From Leucobacter triazinivorans (GTDB taxonomy: Bacteria; Actinomycetota; Actinomycetes; Actinomycetales; Microbacteriaceae), in the NCBI RefSeq assembly GCF_004208635.1, contig NZ_CP035806.1, forward strand, positions 62,001-126,000: a DNA stretch of 64,000 bases, in the 5' to 3' direction. Numbering within the stretch: the stretch's first letter is position 1; the number at the start of each line of letters is the position of its first letter. Made by a program: the position numbers and the translations under genes. Positions 17,370-25,895 of this stretch are shown here, in pieces. The notes beneath the pieces are model-generated. The model had not been told where the DNA came from. It did no database searches and saw only the letters and a program-made list of their open reading frames with translations.

Positions 17370-18365
17370 TCAGTCGGGAGTGACGCGGAACCGCTCACGA
17401 TATTCGGTGGGAGTGGTTCCCAGCACCCGGCGAAAGGCTCGGGTGAACGTATCGACGGTCCCGAAGCCGCAGGCGGCCGTGATGCGCTCCAAGGTGTCGT
17501 CCGTGTTCTCCAAACGGCTCCTGGCTGCTTCGATGCGGACGATTTCGACATACGCTGCGGGAGTCCTGCCGAGCTCGTTCTTGAAGATGCGTGTGAGCTG
17601 GCGGTCGCCGACGTGCGCCTGGTCGGCAAGCTCGGCGACGGTGAGCGGACGGTGCAGATTCCGGGTGACGTAGTGCCGGAGATGCTCGACGCGGCGCGTG
17701 CTCGATACCGGGTCGAGCGAGACGCTGAACTGACTTTGTCCGCTCGGGCGCTTCAAGTACATCACGAGCTGCCGCGCGACCCGCAGCGCGTACTCCTGAC
17801 CGAAGTCTTCCGCGACCAGCGCCAGGCTGAGGTCGAGGCACGCCGTGAGCCCGGCGCCGGTCCATGTGTTTCCCTCGCGGATGAAGATCGGATCGGGATC
17901 GACGATGACGGGTGGGTGCTCGGCGGCGAGCTGGTCGGCCGTCGACCAGTGCGTGGTCGCCCGTTTGCCGTCCAGCAGGCCTGCGCTGGCGAGGATGTGC
18001 GCACCGACGCACACCGACGCCACACGGCGTGTGCGCGGAGCGAGTCGGCGCACCCAGTCGACGACAACGGGGTCAGCCGTGGCGCGAACGCGGCGTTCTG
18101 CATCGACCACCACGGCGCCGGGCACCACGAGCGTGTCGATGCGGCGGGTCGCCGTGTCGGCGAACGTGATGTCCGGCATCACGCGCACTCCTGCGGAGGT
18201 AGTCACCGGGTCGAGGGTCTCGGCAGCGAGGGCGACCGTGTACCCGGTGGGTTCGTCCATCTCGCGTTGCAGAAGGGAGAACACCTCGGGTGGTCCGGTC
18301 ACATCGAGCAGATCGACCCGATCGAAGAGTGCGACGACGACGAACCGTTCGATCATGGCTCCCAT
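17370..18365 (-). CDS. GlxA family transcriptional regulator (DJ-1/PfpI domain plus AraC HTH)
   Basis: A 331-residue two-domain regulator. Residues 5-195 form a DJ-1/PfpI-like amidotransferase fold with VASVCVGAHILASAGLLDG at the nucleophile elbow. Residues 230-325 form an AraC-type double helix-turn-helix: LTVAELADQAHVGDRQLTRI and ITAACGFGTVDTFTRAFRRV. This architecture is common for regulators of amino acid derivative and detoxification genes. It is divergent from an isochorismatase-fold hydrolase 145 bases away, its most likely target. Starts at 18365 and 18356 are both possible. Confidence 0.9.
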   Translation of the reverse strand: MGAMIERFVVVALFDRVDLLDVTGPPEVFSLLQREMDEPTGYTVALAAETLDPVTTSAGVRVMPDITFADTATRRIDTLVVPGAVVVDAERRVRATADPVVVDWVRRLAPRTRRVASVCVGAHILASAGLLDGKRATTHWSTADQLAAEHPPVIVDPDPIFIREGNTWTGAGLTACLDLSLALVAEDFGQEYALRVARQLVMYLKRPSGQSQFSVSLDPVSSTRRVEHLRHYVTRNLHRPLTVAELADQAHVGDRQLTRIFKNELGRTPAAYVEIVRIEAARSRLENTDDTLERITAACGFGTVDTFTRAFRRVLGTTPTEYRERFRVTPD

Positions 18366-18510
18366 CTTCTCCCGTCACGGTCTCCCCGGATGCGCAATGT
18401 CTGTTTCTGCGGGCTATGTGTCATTGCCGACGCGTTGCCGCGTTTCTAGCGTAGAAGATGCCCCCATACACGTGGGGCGCATCCGCTTCGCATGAAAGGA
18501 CGTATGGCTG

Positions 18511-19101
18511 ATGGCGACGACCACGCTGCGTGAACTCAACGGCCTCAATCAGGCCCCGGCGGTACTGCCGGATTCGACGGTGATCCTGGTGGATTATCAG
18601 AACACCTACACCCGCGGCGTCATGGAACTGGACGGATGGCGGCAGGCGCTCGATGCCGCCGCTGACCTCCTCGCCCGTGCACGCGAGGCCGGAGCGAGCG
18701 TGATCCATGTCGTCAACGATGGCGGCGTGGGCACCCCGTACGACATCCGAGCCGAGATCGGGCAGATCCACCCGAGGGTCGCCCCTGTCGAGGGCGAGCC
18801 GGTGGTCGTGAAGACCTCTCCGAACGGGTTTGTGAACACCGAGCTCGGCGAGCAGGTCGACGCCGCAGGCCATGAGAATGTGATCGTGGCCGGGTTCATG
18901 ACGCACATGTGCGTGACGTTCACCAGCGAGGGAGCATTTCTGCGCGGCAACAGGGTCACCGTCGTCGCCGCTGCCTGCGCCACGCGCCCCGTGCACTCCG
19001 CCGTCGGATTCGTGAACGCGGAGGACCTGCATCGGTGCGCCCTCGCCACCATCGGCGACCTCTATGCGGTCGTGGTCCAGACCCCCGCCGACCTGGCATA
19101 G
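18511..19101 (+). CDS. Isochorismatase family cysteine hydrolase
   Basis: A 196-residue hydrolase. The catalytic triad of the family is Asp28 (VILVDYQNTY), Lys101 (VVVKTSPNGF) and Cys134 (GFMTHMCVTFT). The non-prolyl cis-peptide region precedes the cysteine as expected. Members cleave amide or vinyl ether bonds in small molecules such as nicotinamide, ureidoacrylate or isochorismate; the substrate cannot be assigned here. AAAGGACG lies before the ATG. The divergent GlxA-type regulator is its likely controller. Confidence 0.88.
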   Translation: MATTTLRELNGLNQAPAVLPDSTVILVDYQNTYTRGVMELDGWRQALDAAADLLARAREAGASVIHVVNDGGVGTPYDIRAEIGQIHPRVAPVEGEPVVVKTSPNGFVNTELGEQVDAAGHENVIVAGFMTHMCVTFTSEGAFLRGNRVTVVAAACATRPVHSAVGFVNAEDLHRCALATIGDLYAVVVQTPADLA

Positions 19102-19245
19102 GCGGCTCGCTCTGCCAGGACGCCCGGCATCGCACGGTCGGGCTGCCACGTTCAGCACCGGGATCGTGCAGATTCGTCGCGGCATGAATGAACCGCGAAA
19201 CGGGTCACATCAGAGGTACCGCGCACGTGCAGAACGACCTTCTGG

Positions 19246-19318
19246 TGGGCCCGGCCGGGATCGAACCGACGACATCCACGGTGTAAACGTGGCGCTCTAC
19301 CAGCTGAGCTACAGGCCC
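19246..19318 (-). tRNA. tRNA-Val (TAC anticodon)
   Basis: On the minus strand: acceptor GGGCCTG pairs with CGGGCCC (one G-U), D-arm GCTC/GAGC, anticodon stem CCACG/CGTGG with loop TTTACAC giving anticodon TAC, T-loop TTCGATC, discriminator A, and an encoded CCA at 19243-19245. TAC reads valine GTA/GTG codons. Confidence 0.95.
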
Positions 19319-19402
19319 CCGTCCGCGCCCGCGGGACGAATCCGGGGAACGGACCTGCACAAGCTTAGCGGGTGTCAGCCCGCCGCTCGTGCGCTGCGAC
19401 GG

Positions 19403-19861
19403 TTACAGCGCGGCGAGTGCGTCGCGGTAGGCGGCGAAGTTGCGCGCCTGGCCGGGCTCGGTCTCGAAGGAGGCGAGCACGCGGCGATCCTCGCCGATCA
19501 CGACCGTCGCGCGTGTCGCGATGCCGGCTTCTTCGACGAACGCGCCGAACTGCTGCGCGACGGCGCCGTGCGGCCAGAAGTCGGAGAGGATCGAGAACTC
19601 GTAGCCCTCCTGCTCTGCCCACGCCTTGAGCGCATAGACGGAGTCGACCGAGACGCCGACCAGACGCACCTTGCTGTCGGAGAACACCGACAGGTTGTCG
19701 CGCAGCTCGCAGAGCTCACCGGTGCAGATGCCGGAGAAGGCGAGCGGGAAGAAGACCAGCGCGACCGGCCCCTCCGCGACGAGCTCCGAGAGCGTCAGCT
19801 CCTCGCCGTGCTGATCCGACAGCGTGAAATCCGGCGCCTGCGCGCCGACCTCGAGCACCAT
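19403..19861 (-). CDS. Peroxiredoxin, AhpE-like one-Cys type
   Basis: A 152-residue thiol peroxidase. The fold begins MVLEVGAQAPDFTLSDQHGE, and the active site is FFPLAFSGICTGELCELRD with peroxidatic Cys46; Cys51 is five residues later, and there is no C-terminal resolving cysteine. This pattern is that of the AhpE group of actinobacteria, which in mycobacteria is reduced by mycothiol/mycoredoxin. AAAGGGGG precedes the ATG at 19861. The gene ends near tRNA-Val. Confidence 0.92.
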   Translation of the reverse strand: MVLEVGAQAPDFTLSDQHGEELTLSELVAEGPVALVFFPLAFSGICTGELCELRDNLSVFSDSKVRLVGVSVDSVYALKAWAEQEGYEFSILSDFWPHGAVAQQFGAFVEEAGIATRATVVIGEDRRVLASFETEPGQARNFAAYRDALAAL

Positions 19862-20071
19862 GGTGCCCCCTTTCCGGCGCGATGCGCCCTGTGACGATGG
19901 GTCCGCGTCCACCCTACTGCCGGACGGCACGGCGGGGCGCGGCGCAGGCCTGGAATGTTCGCGGACGAGACGGCGTTGAGCCTGACGTGCCCGGGGCCTC
20001 GCTCGTGAGCGAACGGGACGCCGCGGATCGCAGGCGGGCGGGACACCGCCCGGTCGGAAGGGAGAACACGG

Positions 20072-20620
20072 ATGGGGTCGGAGACGGGCGGATCGGAGCG
20101 CGACGTCGCGACGGCGAACGGCGCGGAGGCGCTCAAGCGCGCGTTCAGGGAGCATCCGACGGGGGTGGCGCTGATCACCGCGCAGACCGACGAGGGGCCG
20201 GTGGGATTGACGGCGTCGAGCGTCGCCTCCGTCGCCGTCGACCCGCCCGCCATATCGTTCTCGGTGACGCGCGCGACCGGCAGCGCGGGCGGCATCCTGG
20301 GCGCCGAGAGCTATCTCGTGCACCTGCTCGACGCCCGGCACGCCGAGGTCGCGCGCTCGTTCGCGGTCTCCGGGGCGGATCGCTTCACCCCGGGGCAGGG
20401 GTGGACCGAACTGCCCACGGGCGAGCCGTACCTGCCGGAGTCGCGGGTCGCGCTGCGATGCCGCACACTGCACTCGCTCGGCGTCGGCGCCTCGGTGATC
20501 GTCGTCGCCGAGGTGCTCGACGCCCGGTTCGGCGACGCGCACGCGCCGATGGTCTACCACGATCGGGAGTTCCGCACGCTCGCGGCCGAGCCCGGCCCGT
20601 CGAGGAGTCGGACGATCTAG
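20072..20620 (+). CDS. Flavin reductase family protein
   Basis: A 182-residue FMN-binding split-barrel protein. The core FREHPTGVALITAQTDEGPVG followed by LTASSVASVAVDPPAISFSV is the standard entry into the flavin reductase domain, and FTPGQGWTELPTGEPYLPES and VALRCRTLHS lie in the expected places. These enzymes reduce flavin with NAD(P)H for partner monooxygenases or act alone. No monooxygenase is adjacent; the gene is 30 bases before a glutathione-transferase-like gene on the same strand and may be cotranscribed with it. Confidence 0.85.
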   Translation: MGSETGGSERDVATANGAEALKRAFREHPTGVALITAQTDEGPVGLTASSVASVAVDPPAISFSVTRATGSAGGILGAESYLVHLLDARHAEVARSFAVSGADRFTPGQGWTELPTGEPYLPESRVALRCRTLHSLGVGASVIVVAEVLDARFGDAHAPMVYHDREFRTLAAEPGPSRSRTI

Positions 20621-20650
20621 GCTGGTGGGATCGAGCGGGAGGACGGGAAC

Positions 20651-21790
20651 ATGACCAACGAGCAGGCTATGGGCGGCTACGTGACGGGCGGGCAGGCGTT
20701 CGAGCGCGACACCCAGTACATCGAGGATCGCATCGTGGCGGATCCCGCGGCGGTGCGCGCGCTCCCCGCGCCTCCGCCCTCGAAGATCGGCTCGGTGGGC
20801 TATGGCCTCGCGCCGGATGCCGAGGCCTGGCCGGTGGAGCCCGGCCGGTACCGCCTGGTCGCGGCGGCGGCCTGCCCCTGGGCCAATCGCACCCTGATCG
20901 TGCGGCGGCTCCTCGGTCTCGAGCACGTGATCTCTCTGGGCCGCCCGGGCCCCGTGCACGACGCACGCTCGTGGACGTTCGACCGCGAGGGGTCGCCGGA
21001 CAACGCGGGGGACGTCGATCCGGTGCTCGGCACCGCCCGCCTGCAGCAGAACTACTTCGCGCGCTTCCCCGACTACCCGCGCGGCATCACGGTGCCCGCG
21101 ATCGTCGATGTTCCGAGCGGCGGCGTGGTCACCAACGACTACCCGCAGATCACGCTCGACTTCTCGACGCAGTGGCGGCCGTTCCATCGCGACGGCGCGC
21201 CGGATCTGCTGCCGCAGGACCGTCTGTCGCAGATGTGGCCGGTGATCGAGCGCGTCTTCACCGAGATCAACAACGGCGTCTACCGCTGCGGATTCGCTGG
21301 GAGTCAGGAGGCGTACGACGCCGCCTACGCCCGCCTGTGGGAGGCGATGGACTGGCTCGAAGAACGCCTCGCCGGCAGTCGCTACCTCGTCGGCGACACC
21401 ATCACCGAGGCCGATGTGCGCCTCTTCACCACCCTGGTGCGCTTCGATGCCGTCTACCACGGGCACTTCAAGACGAACCGTAACAAACTGGCGGAGATGG
21501 ACCGGCTCTGGGCCTACGCCCGGGACCTGTTCCAGACCCCGGGGTTCGGCGATACCGTCGACTTCGCGCAGATCAAGCGGCATTACTACGCGACGCACAC
21601 CGACATCAATCCGACCAGGATCGTGCCGGCCGGCCCCGAGCTCTCGAACTGGCTCGAGCCGCACGGACGAGAGCGGCTCGGCGGTTCGCCGTTCGGCGAT
21701 GGGACGCCACCCGGTCCCGTGCCCGAGGAAGAGCGTGTGCCCGAGGGCCATACGCCGCTCGAGTCCCCGGATCCGCCCCGTTCCGCCTGA
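20651..21790 (+). CDS. Glutathionyl-hydroquinone reductase-like GST (Xi class)
   Basis: A 379-residue protein of the ECM4/YqjG family. AAAACPWANRTLIVRRLLGL contains the family CPWA motif with Cys75 as the catalytic thiol, and QNYFARFPDYPRGITVPAIVD and TNDYPQITLDFSTQW belong to the thioredoxin-like half. The all-alpha half follows from about residue 190 with IERVFTEINNGVYRCGFAGSQ. In proteobacteria these enzymes remove glutathione from hydroquinones. Actinobacteria usually lack glutathione, so a mycothiol conjugate is a more likely substrate (inference). The preceding flavin reductase gene suggests joint quinone or aromatic detoxification. Confidence 0.9.
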   Translation: MTNEQAMGGYVTGGQAFERDTQYIEDRIVADPAAVRALPAPPPSKIGSVGYGLAPDAEAWPVEPGRYRLVAAAACPWANRTLIVRRLLGLEHVISLGRPGPVHDARSWTFDREGSPDNAGDVDPVLGTARLQQNYFARFPDYPRGITVPAIVDVPSGGVVTNDYPQITLDFSTQWRPFHRDGAPDLLPQDRLSQMWPVIERVFTEINNGVYRCGFAGSQEAYDAAYARLWEAMDWLEERLAGSRYLVGDTITEADVRLFTTLVRFDAVYHGHFKTNRNKLAEMDRLWAYARDLFQTPGFGDTVDFAQIKRHYYATHTDINPTRIVPAGPELSNWLEPHGRERLGGSPFGDGTPPGPVPEEERVPEGHTPLESPDPPRSA

Positions 21791-21806
21791 GCGCCCGCCG
21801 GGCGGA

Positions 21807-23060
21807 TCACTCGCCCGCGACCGGGATCCCGACGGTGTTCAGATCGCGGGCCTTGTCGCGGCGCTCGACCGCCAGGCTGAGCAGCGCCAGCGCGAAGCCC
21901 AGCACCGCGAGCGCGACGCCGACCCATCCGGGGGCGAGGTAGCCGAGGCCGCGGGCGATCACGATGCCGCCGAGCCACGCACCCAGACTGTTGCCGACGT
22001 TGAACGCGGCGTGGTTCACCGCGGCGCCGAGCAGCGCCGCCTCATCCGAGATGCGGATCAGCCGAGTCTGGATCGAGGGGATCAGTGTCGACGAGGTGAG
22101 GCCGAGGAGGAACACGCTGACGAAGAGGCCCACCGCGGACTGCGCGAGCTGCGTGTACAGCGCCAGCACCACGATGAAGGACGTGAAGCCCCAGGTGATG
22201 GTGCGTCGCAGGTCGCGATCGCTCGCCCAGCCGCCGAGCAGATTTCCCAGGGTCATCCCCACGCCGAGGCTCGCGAGCACCCATGGCACCACCCCGGCGT
22301 CCAGGCCGGTTTCGCGCGTCGTGACCTCCGCGATGTAGGAGTAGACCGCGAAGAAGCCGCCGAAACCGACCGAACCGACCGCGATCATGATCCAGGTGCG
22401 CGGGTTGCGCAGCGCTGAGAGCTCGCGGAGCGGACTGCGCTCGGGGTTGCCCGGGAACCGGGGGAGCACCGCGAGTGCCAGCAGGAGCGCGACCGTGAAG
22501 ATCAGCGCGACGAAGACGAAGGCGATGCGCCATCCGAACAGCTGTCCCAGCCACGTGGCCATCGGCACGCCGAACACGTTGGCGAGCGTCAGGCCCGACA
22601 TGGCGAGCGCGACACCGCGGCCTTGGCTGCCGGGGCCCATGAGGCGGGCGGCCAGGAGGGAGGCCACGCCGAAGTAGGCGCCGTGGGGCAGCGCGGCGAC
22701 GAAGCGGAAGACCGCGAGGGTGCCGAACGTGGGCATGAGCGCCGAGGCCACGGTGCCCACGATGAACAACCCGAGCAGCCAGAACGCCAGCCGGGACTGC
22801 GACATGCGCGCCGCGAGCACCGCGAAGGTCGGTGCTCCGACCACCACGCCCAGCGCATAGGCGGAGATGAGCACGCCGGCCTGCGCGATCACCGTGTCGG
22901 GGGACTGGGAGAAGCCCGGCAGCAGCTCGCGCGCGATGTCCGGCAGCAGCCCCATCACGGCGAACTCGGTGACGCCGATCCCGAAGCCGCCGAGCGCGAG
23001 TGCGAAGAGCGCGAGGTTGCGGCGCAGCGGCGTGAGCCGCGCCGCTGCGCCCACTACCAT
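21807..23060 (-). CDS. MFS transporter, drug/sugar efflux type (DHA1-like)
   Basis: About 417 residues with twelve predicted membrane helices. NLALFALALGGFGIGVTEFA and VMGLLPDIARELLPGF match the first helix and loop of the AraJ/YdhP-type exporters; LLAARMSQSRLAFWLLGLF is the loop 2-3 motif region. Such proteins export sugars, antibiotics or dyes, and the substrate is not evident. The start is uncertain: ATG at 23060 overlaps the upstream stop by seven bases, while GTG at 23075 would add five residues. The overlap indicates coupled translation with the metallo-hydrolase gene. Confidence 0.9.
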   Translation of the reverse strand: MVVGAAARLTPLRRNLALFALALGGFGIGVTEFAVMGLLPDIARELLPGFSQSPDTVIAQAGVLISAYALGVVVGAPTFAVLAARMSQSRLAFWLLGLFIVGTVASALMPTFGTLAVFRFVAALPHGAYFGVASLLAARLMGPGSQGRGVALAMSGLTLANVFGVPMATWLGQLFGWRIAFVFVALIFTVALLLALAVLPRFPGNPERSPLRELSALRNPRTWIMIAVGSVGFGGFFAVYSYIAEVTTRETGLDAGVVPWVLASLGVGMTLGNLLGGWASDRDLRRTITWGFTSFIVVLALYTQLAQSAVGLFVSVFLLGLTSSTLIPSIQTRLIRISDEAALLGAAVNHAAFNVGNSLGAWLGGIVIARGLGYLAPGWVGVALAVLGFALALLSLAVERRDKARDLNTVGIPVAGE

Positions 23061-23701
23061 CCGCGGGCGAGCCACGCCTCGAGCGCGGGCTGCTCGCGCT
23101 CGATCGTCGTGCTGTCGCCGTGGCCGGGCCGGGCGCTCGTGTCGCCCGGCAGCGTGAAGAGGCGCCCGCGGATGGAGGCGATGATCTGCTCGAAGCTCGA
23201 GTACTCCCAGCGCGTGGCACCCGGCCCGCCCTGGAAGAGGGTGTCGCCCGAGAAGACGGTGCCGAGTCCCGGCGCCGCGAAGCAGACGGAGCCCGGTGTG
23301 TGACCCGGGGTGTGCAGCGTCACGATCTCGGCACCGGCGACCGCGAACACGGCACCGTCCGCGAGTTCGAAGTCAGGCGTCTGCTCGCCGTGGGTCTGCT
23401 CCCATAGGAACAGATCGGCCGGGTGCAGGTAGAGGTGGGTGTCGAGCTTCGCCGCGGCGTCGAGGGCCGCGTTCACATGGTCCTCGTGGCCGTGCGTCAA
23501 CAGGATCCCGAGGGTCTCGCGGTCGCCCACCGCCCGGGCCACGGCATCGGCATCGTGCGCGGCGTCGATGACGATCGCCTCGGCGTCGTCGCCGATCACC
23601 CAGACGTTGTTCTCGAGCACCACGCCCTCCGCCGGGAATCCCGGCCTGCCGGCGCCGATGCTGCCGCGCGTGATCACTCGTTCGACCAGGATCTCGCTCA
23701 T
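23054..23701 (-). CDS. MBL-fold metallo-hydrolase (glyoxalase II-like)
   Basis: A 215-residue metallo-beta-lactamase fold protein. The zinc motif LLTHGHEDHVNAA is followed by HTPGHTPGSVCF, FSGDTLFQGGPGATR and a final PGHGDST, which gives the full set of two-metal ligands. Family members include hydroxyacylglutathione hydrolases and sulfur dioxygenase relatives, and this short form is usually annotated only to family level. ATG at 23701 follows GGGGGAC. Its end overlaps the MFS gene. It lies 26 bases below the end of the glycosidase gene, so the three probably share a transcript. Confidence 0.88.
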   Translation of the reverse strand: MSEILVERVITRGSIGAGRPGFPAEGVVLENNVWVIGDDAEAIVIDAAHDADAVARAVGDRETLGILLTHGHEDHVNAALDAAAKLDTHLYLHPADLFLWEQTHGEQTPDFELADGAVFAVAGAEIVTLHTPGHTPGSVCFAAPGLGTVFSGDTLFQGGPGATRWEYSSFEQIIASIRGRLFTLPGDTSARPGHGDSTTIEREQPALEAWLARGW

Positions 23702-23727
23702 GTCGTCCCCCTTCTCGCCCCTCCACC

Positions 23728-24972
23728 CTAGTGGTCTGCGGCTCCGTCCCCGAGCGATGGGGCGGTGCCCGAGTGCGCGTCGTCGCGCGCGCGGGCCTCG
23801 AGGCGCAGCTCGGCGACCCGCACGGCCGCCTCCTCCAAGCGCTCGCGAGGGATCCGCCCCGCCTCGACCTCGGTCGTGAGCCCGTCGATCGTTGCGGCCA
23901 GCGTCGCCTCGTCGGCACCTGCGATAAGCACGATCAGGTCGTTGCCGGCCGCCAGCGCCGCCGCGGCATTGCGCACGGGGTCGCGGTAGGCGTCGACGCC
24001 CGAGGCGAGCAGCATGCCCAGATCGTCGGTGACCGCCACGCCGGCGAAGCCGAGCTCTTCCCGTGCGCGGCGGTGCCACTCCGCCGAGAGCGATGCCGGA
24101 GCCGCGTCGATCGCGGGAAACTCCAGGTGCCCGAACATCAGCAGCTCTGCGCCGGCGTCGATGCCCGCGCGGAACGGCGGGGCCGTGTGCGCCTGCCACT
24201 CCATCGGTGTCTGCGCGGAGCGCGGAATCTGCGCGTGCGAATCGCCCGGTGCCGCTCCGTGGCCGGGGAAGTGCTTGAGCGTGGAGAAGACCCGCCCCTG
24301 TTCTCCCCGGACGGCGGCGGCGACGCGCGCCGCGCTGTCGGCGGGTGCGGTGCCGAGTGCGCGGGGGAAGATGAAGCTCCCGGGGTCGTCGGTGATGTCG
24401 GCCACGATCCCGAAGTTCACGTTGGCGCCCGCGTCGGCGAGCAGGGCGGCGCGGCCGGCGAACGCCTGCTCTGCGGCCGCGGCGTCGTCGTGCTTGAGGG
24501 TGTCGGCGCCGGGGAGATCGTCCCAGGGCAGACGGGTCACCGCGCCGCCCTCCTCGTCGATCGCGATGAGCGCGGGGAACTCGGGGTCGACGGACAGCGC
24601 GGCGGTGACGGCGGCGAGGCCCTCGGGAGTGGCGGGCACGTTGTCGCCCATCAGGATGAATCCGCCCAGGCCGTGCTCGGCCATGAAACGGCCGAGCGCG
24701 TCGGGGTCGGTGCCGGGAGCCGTCGCCATGAGGATGCTCGCGACGTTCTCGCGCGTCGTCGCGGAGGCGACCAGCTCCACTGCGCGCTGATGGCGCGCCT
24801 CCACCGGGCTCGACGCACGCGGAGCCGCGTGCTCGCCGGGGCGCGACGCGCCCGCGCTGCGATCGGCCGCGCCGGCACCCGGCCTGTCTACGGGGGCCGG
24901 CGCGCAGGCGACGGGTGCGACGAGCATCGCCGCACCCGTCGCGAGCAGCGCCAGGGAGCGGAGGATCCGCAT
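23728..24972 (-). CDS. Glycoside hydrolase family 3, NagZ-like beta-N-acetylhexosaminidase, exported
   Basis: A 414-residue secreted enzyme. The N-terminus MRILRSLALLATGAAMLVAP is a signal peptide and VACAP just after it could be a lipobox, though the residues before the cysteine are not ideal. The GH3 core starts near residue 70. STLKHFPGHGAAPGDSH is the NagZ signature with the catalytic His-Asp loop, and VAVTDDLGM contains the aspartate nucleophile. Such enzymes remove N-acetylglucosamine from peptidoglycan or chitin fragments. I chose the ATG at 24972 for the signal peptide; the open frame upstream overlaps the stress-protein gene and is not protein-like. Confidence 0.9.
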   Translation of the reverse strand: MRILRSLALLATGAAMLVAPVACAPAPVDRPGAGAADRSAGASRPGEHAAPRASSPVEARHQRAVELVASATTRENVASILMATAPGTDPDALGRFMAEHGLGGFILMGDNVPATPEGLAAVTAALSVDPEFPALIAIDEEGGAVTRLPWDDLPGADTLKHDDAAAAEQAFAGRAALLADAGANVNFGIVADITDDPGSFIFPRALGTAPADSAARVAAAVRGEQGRVFSTLKHFPGHGAAPGDSHAQIPRSAQTPMEWQAHTAPPFRAGIDAGAELLMFGHLEFPAIDAAPASLSAEWHRRAREELGFAGVAVTDDLGMLLASGVDAYRDPVRNAAAALAAGNDLIVLIAGADEATLAATIDGLTTEVEAGRIPRERLEEAAVRVAELRLEARARDDAHSGTAPSLGDGAADH

Positions 24973-24995
24973 GCGCGAGGCGAGCCGCGGGCGGA

Positions 24996-25835
24996 TCAGG
25001 CGCGCGTGACGATGACCGGGCAGGGGAGCGCCTGCAGCACGCCGTGGCTCACCGAGCCGAGCAGCAGCCGCGAGATGCCCCCGCGGCCGCGGCTGCCGAC
25101 GACGAGCAGCTCGGCGTGCTCCGCGGCCTGCACGAGGGCGGCGACGGGCGGAGACTGCACGATCTCTCTGCGGATCTCGAGATCCGGGTAGCGTTCGGCG
25201 AGTCCGGCGACACCGATGGCGATCGCCTCCTCGGCGGCCGCGCGCTGGGACTCGACGAGCTCCTCGCTCCAGAGGTACTCGAGCCCGGGCGTGAGCGGCG
25301 GCATCCATGCGTACACCGCGATGAGCGGCGCGCCGCGCAGCGACGCCTCCTCGGCGGCGAACGCGATGGCGCGCTGCGAGGCCTCGGAGCCGTCGACGCC
25401 GACCACCACTCCGGTACCGGGCTCGTGCTTGGGGACGACGGCGACGGGGCAGTGCGCCGTCGCCGCGGCCTTCACGGCGCGGGTGCCGAAGAACGAACCG
25501 GCGAATCGGCTGCCGCCGTGCGCGCCGAGCACGAGCAGGTCGGCGTGGCGGGAGGCCTCCTCCACCTCGGCGATGGGGTGGCCCACCACCGCGGTGCCCG
25601 AGATGCGCCCCTCGAACCCGAGGCTGCGGGCGTACTCGGTTTCGCCCTGCAGCATCTGCTCCGAGGCCTCCTGCGCCTCCGAGAGGAACGCGACGCTCTC
25701 CGAGAGGAACGAGTCGTCGGCGACGTGCAGCAGCTCCACGGCGGCGCCGCGCTCGGTCGCCCGAGCGAGCCCCCACGCGAGCGCCACGCGGCTCTGCTCA
25801 GATCCGTCTACTCCGATGAGGTATTTCTCCGACAT
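24996..25835 (-). CDS. Universal stress protein with two UspA domains
   Basis: A 279-residue tandem protein. Each half begins with the USP nucleotide-binding pattern: YLIGVDGSEQSRVALAWGLA at residue 5 and VVVGVDGSEASQRAIAFAAE near residue 145. Each half ends with the phosphate-binding loop, GAHGGSRFAGSFFGTRAVKA and GSRGRGGISRLLLGSVSHGV, so both domains look able to bind ATP. In actinobacteria such tandem proteins are linked to hypoxia and dormancy, but nothing here fixes a role. Ribosome site AGAAAGGACCGG lies upstream. Confidence 0.93.
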   Translation of the reverse strand: MSEKYLIGVDGSEQSRVALAWGLARATERGAAVELLHVADDSFLSESVAFLSEAQEASEQMLQGETEYARSLGFEGRISGTAVVGHPIAEVEEASRHADLLVLGAHGGSRFAGSFFGTRAVKAAATAHCPVAVVPKHEPGTGVVVGVDGSEASQRAIAFAAEEASLRGAPLIAVYAWMPPLTPGLEYLWSEELVESQRAAAEEAIAIGVAGLAERYPDLEIRREIVQSPPVAALVQAAEHAELLVVGSRGRGGISRLLLGSVSHGVLQALPCPVIVTRA

Positions 25836-25895
25836 CTCCGGTCCTTTCTCTCGGGGGTACCGACGCTCAGAGTGTATCGAGGCCGCGGTTGCGGC

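Noticed and set aside
23075..25776. Extended upstream starts for the MBL-fold and GH3 genes
   Set aside because: The longer frames overlap neighbouring genes and lack family similarity; the chosen starts have a ribosome site or a signal peptide.
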